A stretch of 64,000 bases of DNA from assembly GCA_002441005.1 (NCBI GenBank), contig DJWO01000002.1:140328-204327 (forward strand). Direction: 5' to 3'. Positions 34,798 to 41,922 of the stretch are shown here, piece after piece. This DNA is from Candidatus Aminicenantes bacterium UBA6228 (GTDB lineage: Bacteria; Acidobacteriota; Aminicenantia; Aminicenantales; Saccharicenantaceae). The notes under the pieces were generated by a model that was given only the letters and a program-made list of their open reading frames with translations, had not been told where the DNA came from and ran no database searches. Each line of letters begins with the position of its first letter. The stretch's first letter is position 1. A program made the translations under genes and the position numbers.

Positions 34798-35430
34798 GTG
34801 AACCATCACTTAGACGAATTATTTAACGATCTCAATTTGGTAGAAAAAATTAAACGGCGGCTTCCTTATCTTTTCCAGATGGCCGATATGGAAAGCTCAC
34901 GAGCCGGGAAAATTGGGATGGAAGCGGGCTCCGCCCGTGAAAAAGTCATTATAGCACTCCTTATTTATAAATTCGGCGAAAAAAACATAGATACCAATCT
35001 ACCGATAACCAACCCTGAAGCTGATGTAAAACTTTTTAACGAACCAATTTCCATTAAGACCGTAACAGGCAATAGCTTCTCAGGAGTCAAACTGGTCTGG
35101 ACGGTTGATCCCCAAAAAGCAGTCGAATTTCAGGCAAATTATAAGCCCAGTTGTGATCTGCTATTGGTTCAGATCAACTGGGGAAAACGAGGCGGTCTGG
35201 TCTATATTCCGTTAAGGAATCAGCAGCTCGTATTTAATCAACTCGGGAAAGAGCGGTATATAAAATTACCCAAACCCGGCACAAACCCAAGGGGAGTTGA
35301 AATAACAAAAGAGGCTCTGACAACTCTTATAAATTGTGAACACTCGCTCGCTATTCCTATCGAATGGGAAAAAACACAAATAAATATAAGTCCATATAAA
35401 AGGTGGGTTGACCTATGGAAAGAAGACTGA
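34798..35430 (+). CDS. Type II restriction endonuclease, ThaI-like
   Basis: A 210-residue nuclease candidate beside a DNA methyltransferase. The PD-(D/E)xK-like core can be read in PEADVKLFNEPISIKT (Asp, then x-x-K). The SSRAGKIGMEAGSAREKVIIAL and LLVQINWGKRGGLVYIPL stretches resemble what I recall of ThaI-type enzymes, which cut CGCG; that assignment is from memory. I prefer GTG 34798, which has GGAG six bases upstream, over GTG 34786. It overlaps the methyltransferase by 16 bases. The region is more A+T rich than its surroundings, consistent with transfer. Confidence 0.7.
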   Translation: MNHHLDELFNDLNLVEKIKRRLPYLFQMADMESSRAGKIGMEAGSAREKVIIALLIYKFGEKNIDTNLPITNPEADVKLFNEPISIKTVTGNSFSGVKLVWTVDPQKAVEFQANYKPSCDLLLVQINWGKRGGLVYIPLRNQQLVFNQLGKERYIKLPKPGTNPRGVEITKEALTTLINCEHSLAIPIEWEKTQINISPYKRWVDLWKED

Positions 35431-36359
35431 AATTTCCAACTGCCAAACGAAAATCAGCGGGGACCACTACCAGTGCCTTTGGTTCTCCCGGGCGGATTAA
35501 TCATGATTCAAGCAAATTCTATGGGAGCCGATTATATGAAGGCTTACCGAGGGAAGAGCAGACAGAATATATGGAAAACCCGGTCAGCACTGATTGTCTC
35601 AATAGGGTTTTTTGCCGTTCAAGCGAAAGCATGGAAGAGCTGCCTGAAAATAGTGTCCACTTGATGGTTACCTCTCCTCCTTATAACGTGGGAAAAGAAT
35701 ATGATCAGGATCTAACCCTCAACGAATACCGAGAATTTTTAAAGCGAGTCTGGAAAGAGGTTTATAGAGTCCTGGTTCCTGGAGGCAGGGCCTGCGTAAA
35801 TTTAGCTAATTTAGGCCGGAAACCTTATCTGCCGCTGCACATTTTCCTGATAAAGGACATGATAGACCTTGGTTTTCTAATGAGAGGGGAAATCATCTGG
35901 AATAAGGGCACAAGCGTCAGTCCCTCGACAGCCTGGGGAACATGGCAGTCAGCTAAAAACCCAATCCTCAGAGACATTCATGAGTATATCCTGGTCTTTT
36001 CAAAAAAAACTTTTACCAGAAAAGCTCCGAAGAACCGAAAAAATACCATCTCCAAAGAGGAATTTTTAGAATTTACCAAAAGTATCTGGACCTTTCCGGC
36101 TGAATCGGCCACCAAAATCGGTCATCCAGCACCTTTTCCCGTCGAGTTACCGTACAGATTAATCCAGTTATATACCTTTGCAGACGAAATTGTTTTGGAC
36201 CCATTTATGGGAAGCGGGCAAACAGCCATTGCCGCCCTAAAATCAGGGCGCCATTTTGTGGGCTATGACATCAACCAAGACTATGTCCGCTTAGCCGAAA
36301 GACGAATAAAACAATATATGGATGATAAATCGACGCCCAGACTCCTTGACCTCAGGTGA
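35415..36359 (+). CDS. Type II DNA methyltransferase (beta class, N4-cytosine or N6-adenine)
   Basis: SAM-dependent methyltransferase protecting the site cut by the adjacent nuclease. Motif IV is TSPPYN (near residue 90) and precedes the SAM motif DPFMGSGQTAIAALK (near 270), the beta-class order. SPPY is more usual in N4-cytosine enzymes. About 50 residues before MENPVSTDCLNRVF are not part of the family core. ATG 35415 has AGGTGGG upstream and overlaps the nuclease gene. Confidence 0.88.
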   Translation: MERRLKFPTAKRKSAGTTTSAFGSPGRINHDSSKFYGSRLYEGLPREEQTEYMENPVSTDCLNRVFCRSSESMEELPENSVHLMVTSPPYNVGKEYDQDLTLNEYREFLKRVWKEVYRVLVPGGRACVNLANLGRKPYLPLHIFLIKDMIDLGFLMRGEIIWNKGTSVSPSTAWGTWQSAKNPILRDIHEYILVFSKKTFTRKAPKNRKNTISKEEFLEFTKSIWTFPAESATKIGHPAPFPVELPYRLIQLYTFADEIVLDPFMGSGQTAIAALKSGRHFVGYDINQDYVRLAERRIKQYMDDKSTPRLLDLR

Positions 36360-36501
36360 GATTAAGCGTAAGTGCGCATTGCGTTTCGATAATATACACC
36401 CATAAAACTATCCTGCTAAAAAGATGATGGGGCAGGAAAAGAACTTAATCCTCTTTAAGCTTCTATCACCTGAAAATAGTCGGAAGCGAGAACACAAAAT
36501 A

Positions 36502-36534
36502 TTTTCGTATAGATTTTCTCATGAGGCAACGAAT
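36502..36534 (+). repeat. 33-nt imperfect direct repeat, left copy
   Basis: TTTCGTATAGATTTTCTC lies in the 300-base non-coding gap after the methyltransferase gene. It matches 28 of 33 positions at 39946-39978 in the same orientation. The pair brackets the radical SAM gene, the propeller-like fragment and the AbiE pair. The rest of the gap (36360-36657) shows no gene I believe. Confidence 0.55.
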
Positions 36535-36657
36535 CAACTTTTGCTGGATTTTAGACTGAACCTTATTCTATTTACAGAAGAAGAAACCGGCCGGCTTGAT
36601 TTTTCGGGCGGTTAAACGGTAATGTAAATAACAGTAATTGAAGAAAAAGGAAATAAG

Positions 36658-37596
36658 ATGAAAAAAGAAAAAAAATTTCCGCATCTCTACGGCCCGGTGC
36701 CTTCCAGACGCCTTGGGTATTCTCTGGGAGTGGATCTTCTTCCCTTTAAGACCTGCAGCCTGAGCTGCATCTATTGCCAGTTGGGGATGAGCCCGAAGAA
36801 AACCGTCAGAAGGATAAATCCTTTTTCTGAAAAAAAGATACTGGATGAGATAAAAGAGTTTCTTAAAACTGGAGCCCGGGTTGACTTCATCACTTTCTCA
36901 GGCTCGGGAGAGCCAACTCTTAATAAATCAATCGGACAGCTGATTAGAGAGATAAAAAAAATCACCAAAATTCCGGTGGCGGTTCTGACCAACAGCACTC
37001 TCCTCTCTCGGGCCGAGGTGAGAAAACAGCTGGCCGCGGCTGAGGTGGTTGTCCCTTCGCTTGATGCTGCAACACAGCCAGTTTTCGAAAAGATTAACCG
37101 CCCGCATCCTTCACTCAAGGTTGAAAAGATCATAGATGGACTGGCCAAATTCAGAAAAGAGTTTAAGGGCCAGATCTGGCTCGAGATCATGCTCGTCAAG
37201 GGAGTCAATGACTCACCGGCTCATCTTAAAAAATTAAAGGAAGCAGTCGACAGAATAAATCCGGATAAAATCCATCTGAACACCGTGGTCAGGCCTCCCG
37301 CCGAAAAAACGGCCAGGCCTCTGACGCCGGAAGAAATGAATAAAATCAGAGAATTTTTTGGAGAAAAGGCGGAAGTCGTAGCCAGCTTCAGGAAAAAAGA
37401 GCAGGAAAAAACCCCGCCAGATATTGCCGAAGCTATTCTGGCCATAGTGCGACGGCGGCCGGTCAGCCTTGAAGACCTCGAAAACTCCCTCGGCCAGACC
37501 AGAGAAGAATTAAGCCTCCAAATTCAGAAGCTCTTACAACAGAAAAAAATCAAGCAGGTCAGGCACCTTGACAGCGATTACTTTGAGTCCGTCTGA
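36658..37596 (+). CDS. Radical SAM protein of the COG0731 type
   Basis: A 312-residue radical SAM enzyme. The start YGPVPSRRLGYSLGVDLLPFKTCSLSC is typical of COG0731; the cluster motif is CSLSCIYCQ, and TFSGSGEPTLN is the GGEP-like SAM motif. A winged-helix-like tail (about residues 255-312, RRRPVSLEDLENSLGQTREE) follows. The archaeal relative Taw1 makes wyosine, but bacterial members have no settled function. ATG 36658 follows AAGGAAATAAG. Confidence 0.85.
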   Translation: MKKEKKFPHLYGPVPSRRLGYSLGVDLLPFKTCSLSCIYCQLGMSPKKTVRRINPFSEKKILDEIKEFLKTGARVDFITFSGSGEPTLNKSIGQLIREIKKITKIPVAVLTNSTLLSRAEVRKQLAAAEVVVPSLDAATQPVFEKINRPHPSLKVEKIIDGLAKFRKEFKGQIWLEIMLVKGVNDSPAHLKKLKEAVDRINPDKIHLNTVVRPPAEKTARPLTPEEMNKIREFFGEKAEVVASFRKKEQEKTPPDIAEAILAIVRRRPVSLEDLENSLGQTREELSLQIQKLLQQKKIKQVRHLDSDYFESV

Positions 37597-38185
37597 AGCA
37601 GAGAGAACCCGTAGATTAATTAGCCCCACTCAGGGTGATTTTGTTTCGAGTTTTTTCAATGAGCGACCTGATTTTTTGAAAGGCCGTACTTTTAGTAAAG
37701 AAGATTATGCAGTCTGGATGGCATTTTCAGGGTTGGTTATGGCTACTAACCAGGCATCCAAGGAAATTGCCGTCACCTTTGTCAACCCTGGGGATAAGAT
37801 AGAAATATTCTTTTATACCAAAGAAGGAAAATTCAAGAATAAAATAGAGACGAGTCATCTTATCAAATATAAGTTCCCTGAATTCAGGCTTCACTGGCCA
37901 CCCAAACATCCAGACAAGAGCACTCATCTGAGTATCTGGGCTATGCACTTTTTGGGCACCCAAAGAATTCTTCTGGATTACTGGATAATAAGATATGAGC
38001 TAAATCAGGTTACCGAAGAGAAACATTATTTACTGGTCATAGACAAAAGCTCTGGTAAGTTGCTTCACCAGGAAGAACTGGCTGAGAATTTTGCCAGGCC
38101 GCTAAATGTCAGTAATGACGTGCTTTGGGCGCTTGAGATTGAGGGAGATATTCCCAAAGTAGCCATGTATAAGCTGGACTATTAA
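37568..38185 (+). CDS. Hypothetical protein, possibly the C-terminal part of a 6-bladed beta-propeller
   Basis: An open frame of 205 residues from a TTG at 37568 that lies inside the radical SAM gene; no good start or ribosome site is visible, and the true start may be later. The content (ASKEIAVTFVNPGDKIEIF, LLVIDKSSGKLLHQEE, DVLWALEIEGDIPKVAMYKLDY) looks like the last blades of an NHL/6-bladed propeller protein. Such proteins are usually about 380 residues and exported; here the N-terminal half is missing. I read it as a truncated remnant or a short diverged member. Confidence 0.5.
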   Translation: MTAITLSPSEAERTRRLISPTQGDFVSSFFNERPDFLKGRTFSKEDYAVWMAFSGLVMATNQASKEIAVTFVNPGDKIEIFFYTKEGKFKNKIETSHLIKYKFPEFRLHWPPKHPDKSTHLSIWAMHFLGTQRILLDYWIIRYELNQVTEEKHYLLVIDKSSGKLLHQEELAENFARPLNVSNDVLWALEIEGDIPKVAMYKLDY

Positions 38186-38285
38186 AGGAAAACTTGATTT
38201 AAATAATTTCTTTTTACCGCCGTATTTATCCGGTTCGTGTTTATTGATTTTCAACCTCACTTTTAGCTGAAGAGCCTTGCATGGC

Positions 38286-38335
38286 TTGACAAAACTCATA
38301 ATTAAGCATAGTATGTCGATAATAAGTCGACATAC
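38286..38335 (+). promoter_or_regulatory. Promoter and operator of the AbiE toxin-antitoxin pair
   Basis: TTGACA (38286-38291) and TAGTAT (38309-38314) are 17 bases apart. A perfect 9-bp inverted repeat GTATGTCGA/TCGACATAC (38311-38319 and 38327-38335) starts inside the -10 box and covers the expected RNA start. AbiEi antitoxins are known to bind inverted repeats in their own promoter, so this is the likely autoregulation site. Confidence 0.8.
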
Positions 38336-38346
38336 CAGGTCAAAAT

Positions 38347-39009
38347 ATGGAAGCCATAGAAATCCGCGCCCAGATTGAGACCGAGATTTTTGATTATCAA
38401 ACTCTGATCCATACCCTGAAGGATTTGTCTTCTCCCAGGGATAAGATTACCGATCTCCTCCAGCAGGAAATCATTATCAGGGTCAAAAAAGGGCTGTATG
38501 TCTTCGGCCCAAAGTACCAGAGGCACCCGTATTCAAAAGAGCTTCTGGCCAACCTCGTCCACGGACCTTCCTACATATCCCTGGATTATGCTCTTGCTTA
38601 CTACGGGATTATCCCGGAGAAAGTTGAGGCCCTGACCTCAGTTACCCCCAATCGCTCTCGCCGGTTCAACACTCCGGTTGGACTTTTCATTTACAGGCAA
38701 ATCCCACCAGGAGCTTATGAAACTGGCCTGGTCAGGGTAGAGGCAGACCATGAACAAGCCTTTCTGATAGCCACACCGGAAAAGGCCCTGGCTGACAAAA
38801 TTGTTTCGCTGAGGGGTTTGGCTATCGCTTCTGCGGCTGAAATGCAGCGCTTCCTCGAAGAAGACCTGAGAATTGAACCTGATTTTCTCAAGTCCTTGCC
38901 CGCAGAAAGGATCTACGACTTCGCCCGGCGTTATCGCTCTCATAAGTTAAGATATTTGAGCCAACTGGTTAGGCAATTACAGAAAGCCGGGGAGACAAAC
39001 CATGAATGA
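38347..39009 (+). CDS. abiEi: AbiEi-type antitoxin / transcriptional autoregulator
   Basis: A 220-residue protein of the AbiEi (type IV toxin-antitoxin) family. An N-terminal winged helix (about residues 18-55, LIHTLKDLSSPRDKITDLL to RVKKGLYVFGPKY) is followed by the C-terminal antitoxin domain with SYISLDYALAYYGIIPE and ATPEKALADKI, both usual for the family. Its stop overlaps the toxin start by eight bases. The operator upstream fits negative autoregulation. Confidence 0.88.
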   Translation: MEAIEIRAQIETEIFDYQTLIHTLKDLSSPRDKITDLLQQEIIIRVKKGLYVFGPKYQRHPYSKELLANLVHGPSYISLDYALAYYGIIPEKVEALTSVTPNRSRRFNTPVGLFIYRQIPPGAYETGLVRVEADHEQAFLIATPEKALADKIVSLRGLAIASAAEMQRFLEEDLRIEPDFLKSLPAERIYDFARRYRSHKLRYLSQLVRQLQKAGETNHE

Positions 39010-39868
39010 AGCTATTCGTCAGATGCTTTCTGCTTACGAAATTAAATCATTGGAGGATTCTCTGCGTGCTCTCCGGGAAATAATGCAGGAAATTGCTCTT
39101 CTCGGCCTGTGGCGAGGAAAATTCTTCGAGAGGGCGGCCTTCTATGGAGGAACAGCCCTCAGGGTACTTTACGGGCTTGACCGGTTCTCTGAAGATCTGG
39201 ATTTTTCCCTGCCGGCTGCATATCAGGAATTCAATTTGGCCGACTACAGCCGGGCTCTAAAAAAAGAGCTTGAGTCCTTCGGATTCAAGGTTAGAGTTGA
39301 GCCCAAAGTCAGAAAGCCAGAAGCAGATGTCCAATCCGCCTTTATTAAGGCTGAGACACGGGTCCAGATGATAACAGTCGAGTTTGACCAGAACCTTATC
39401 AGACAGGTTCCCCGCAATCAGGTATTGAAAATAAAGCTGGAAGTGGACATAAATCCGCCCTCTGGATTTATCACAGAGATGCGGTACTTGTTGCGGCCGA
39501 TTCCGTTTGCGGTCCGGGTCTTCACCCTGCCCGATATATTTGCCGGGGAAATGCACGCTGTCTTAGGCCGTGGCTGGAAGAGTCGAATGAAAGGAAGAGA
39601 CTGGTATGATCTCGTCTGGTTTGCGGCCTACCACCCTGAGTTGAGATTAGCTCATCTCGAGAAGAGAATGCGCCAGACGGGTCACTGGACAGGACCGGCA
39701 GCTTTAACAGAAGATGATTTACGCCACCTGCTGGCGCAACGAATCGAGAAGGTAAACATCGAGCAAATCAAGCAGGAGGTAGAACCGTTCGTCAAAGACA
39801 CGGCCTCCTTAGCCGTCTGGTCAAAGGACTTTTTCCTGGACGTTGCTTCCAGGATAAAGCTCATTTAG
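39002..39868 (+). CDS. abiEii: AbiEii-type nucleotidyltransferase toxin
   Basis: A 288-residue DUF1814/AbiEii nucleotidyltransferase. Motif I is YGGTALRVLYGLDRFSEDLDFSL, motif II KIKLEVDIN, and motif III/IV GRDWYDLVWFAAY. In AbiE systems the toxin stops growth, apparently by modifying RNA with nucleotides, and can abort phage infection. All the motifs look intact, so the pair may be active. Confidence 0.88.
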   Translation: MNEAIRQMLSAYEIKSLEDSLRALREIMQEIALLGLWRGKFFERAAFYGGTALRVLYGLDRFSEDLDFSLPAAYQEFNLADYSRALKKELESFGFKVRVEPKVRKPEADVQSAFIKAETRVQMITVEFDQNLIRQVPRNQVLKIKLEVDINPPSGFITEMRYLLRPIPFAVRVFTLPDIFAGEMHAVLGRGWKSRMKGRDWYDLVWFAAYHPELRLAHLEKRMRQTGHWTGPAALTEDDLRHLLAQRIEKVNIEQIKQEVEPFVKDTASLAVWSKDFFLDVASRIKLI

Positions 39869-39945
39869 CCAGCTTCCTATCAGGATTATGGACTTTTAGA
39901 CAACAAATCGCTTTGGCCCGGACTTTCTTCGGGAGGTAGAAGCTA

Positions 39946-39978
39946 CTTTCGTGTAGATTTTCTCGTCAGGCAATGAAT
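39946..39978 (+). repeat. 33-nt imperfect direct repeat, right copy
   Basis: CTTTCGTGTAGATTTTCTC continues into GTCAGGCAATGAAT; it matches the copy at 36502-36534 at 28 of 33 positions. It is in the 265-base gap after the AbiE pair. An 11-base part, TTCTCGTCAGG, recurs on the minus strand at about 60596-60606, near another toxin-antitoxin-like remnant. Confidence 0.55.
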
Positions 39979-40059
39979 TACTGCGTTCTTAGCTGGCAAA
40001 AGTGTAAACCGAGTTAATCCAGATTAAAGATGTAGCTATTCTGGCCACCAGACTTGAAT

Positions 40060-40088
40060 TTGACAGCGACGAGGCCAAGATTTAGAAT
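40060..40088 (+). promoter_or_regulatory. Promoter of the ankyrin/TPR gene
   Basis: TTGACA (40060-40065) and TAGAAT (40083-40088) are 17 bases apart. The leader carries AAGGAGG (40122-40128) five bases ahead of the ATG at 40134. Confidence 0.65.
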
Positions 40089-40133
40089 TTTGACGGCTAA
40101 CGAAAAAGTCATGTGGGCTTTAAGGAGGATCAG

Positions 40134-41897
40134 ATGAAATGGTCAAGGCCGGTGAGTATTTCTGTAGCTCTATTAACATTAATCCTTTTGGCTGTCTCGG
40201 CTCTGGCCGCCGGGCTGACACCCCTTCAGAAAGCCATTCAGAAAGGAGACATTAAAAAAGTCACTGAACTTTTAAATAAAGGGGCTAATATTGATGAATG
40301 GAACTTTGGCACGCCTTTAATGATGGCTGCCTCATCCGGCCAGCTGGAGATAGCCAAGCTCCTCATTGAGCGTGGAGCCAATCTGAATATGATCGGTCAG
40401 AATGGCTGGACAGCCCTGGGCTGTGCGGCTGCCGAAGGCCACAGTGAAATAGTTGACCTTTTGATCAGCAAGGGGGCTGATGTTGAGCAAGCCATGCAGG
40501 GAATGAAGACCTGGGCCGAATGGGCCCGCAGTCTTGGAAACAACCTTGACCAGAAATTAAGTAAAGGAGCAATGTTAATTCAAAAACGTGCCGGGCAGGC
40601 TTATTATGCCTCCGGTCAGTACGAGAAAGCAGCCGCTGCCTTCAGGGCCCGGATTCAGTCTGACCCGCGAGAACCGCAAAACTACGTCTGGCTGGCCTTT
40701 TCTGATCTGGCCATAAAAAAATATGACGAGGCCCAGGCCGCGGCCGAAGCAGCCCTGAAGCTGGCTCCGGATAATATAGATGCCCTCCAGGCTCTGGCCG
40801 ATACCTTAGCCGCAACCGGGGATTACCCCGGAGCGATTAATTCGCTCAACAAAGCCGTTTCCCTTAATCCTAAAAATCCCTGGGTGCAGATGCGGTTGGG
40901 AAATATTTTCTTCAACCTGGGAAACTATGACCAAGCCATCAACCATTTTCGCTCTGCCTCAGAGCTCGCCCCGGACGAGCTTTCACCTCTGAGAAGAGTG
41001 ATGAACGTCGCCGCTCGAGCCGGAAAATACGACGAGGCCATCTCCGCAGCCAGCACCCTCCTTACCAAGCTTCAGACTAAAGACAGCGGAGAAGTGCTCG
41101 GTCTTAGAAGCTTTCTTTACCGGGAGAAAGGTCTTCTCGATGAAGCCGCCGCTGATGCTGATAAAGCAGCTGCCATCGATCCGGCTCAGGACTGGACACA
41201 TATGGCCCGGGCGGCTGTCGCTTCGGATCGCGGAGATAATGACCTGGCTCTGAATGAAATTTCAGCGATCAAAGACCCGGAAAATATGGTGGCCGCTGTC
41301 CTTAAGGTCGTGGCTGTTGCCAGAAAAGGCGACCTGGCTGGAGCTGAGTCAGCTTTTAGCTCGATCAGCAGAAATGTTGCCTCCTCAACTAATGCTCTTG
41401 TCATCCGCAATGCCGGCATTCTGCTTGGCCTGCTCGAACCCGTCCGCCAGGCTCATCTTGATAAAGCAGCTTCCTTAGTTGCCGGGTCAAACTGGACAGA
41501 AGCCCTGAATGAATATGCTGCCGCCCTGAGAATTAGTAACCAGGCCGGAAGGCAGGAACTCCTCTCCACAGTCAGTGCTCTCTTTAAAAGTCATCCGGAA
41601 TTAGCTGAACTCCCCGAAGAAGCCCGCAAGCACTCTCTCCGGGCTGAGGTTCTAATACAAGAAAAAGACCTGCCGGGAGCAGTTAAGGAATTTGATCAGG
41701 CGCTCGGTCTGGCTCCGTTTTGCCCGGTTCTCTACTATAACCAGGCGGTAATCTTAGCCAACCTCAGGCAATATAGCCAGGCAGTTGAACAGATGAAAAC
41801 TTTTCTCACCCTGGCTCCAGAGGATCAAAAAGCCCGTGAGGCGAAAGACCTGATTTATCAATGGGAATTCAGGCTCGAACGCCAGGCCGGCAAATAA
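40134..41897 (+). CDS. Exported ankyrin-repeat and TPR protein
   Basis: A 587-residue protein with a Sec signal peptide (residues 1-26, ending LAVSALAA). Three ankyrin repeats follow (TPLQKAIQKGDIKKV, TPLMMAASSGQLEIAK, TALGCAAAEGHSEIVD). From about residue 145 to the end it is TPR-like, with repeats such as AGQAYYASGQYEKAAAAF, LGNIFFNLGNYDQAINHF and YNQAVILANLRQYSQAV. It is probably a periplasmic interaction scaffold; no partner is evident. I chose ATG 40134 for its strong ribosome site over an upstream in-frame GTG. Confidence 0.88.
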   Translation: MKWSRPVSISVALLTLILLAVSALAAGLTPLQKAIQKGDIKKVTELLNKGANIDEWNFGTPLMMAASSGQLEIAKLLIERGANLNMIGQNGWTALGCAAAEGHSEIVDLLISKGADVEQAMQGMKTWAEWARSLGNNLDQKLSKGAMLIQKRAGQAYYASGQYEKAAAAFRARIQSDPREPQNYVWLAFSDLAIKKYDEAQAAAEAALKLAPDNIDALQALADTLAATGDYPGAINSLNKAVSLNPKNPWVQMRLGNIFFNLGNYDQAINHFRSASELAPDELSPLRRVMNVAARAGKYDEAISAASTLLTKLQTKDSGEVLGLRSFLYREKGLLDEAAADADKAAAIDPAQDWTHMARAAVASDRGDNDLALNEISAIKDPENMVAAVLKVVAVARKGDLAGAESAFSSISRNVASSTNALVIRNAGILLGLLEPVRQAHLDKAASLVAGSNWTEALNEYAAALRISNQAGRQELLSTVSALFKSHPELAELPEEARKHSLRAEVLIQEKDLPGAVKEFDQALGLAPFCPVLYYNQAVILANLRQYSQAVEQMKTFLTLAPEDQKAREAKDLIYQWEFRLERQAGK

Positions 41898-41922
41898 TAA
41901 GCCTCGACAGACTGGCTACAAG

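Noticed and set aside
36424..36615. 63-residue open frame after the methyltransferase gene
   Set aside because: No ribosome site, no family features, and it runs through the 33-nt repeat; read as non-coding.
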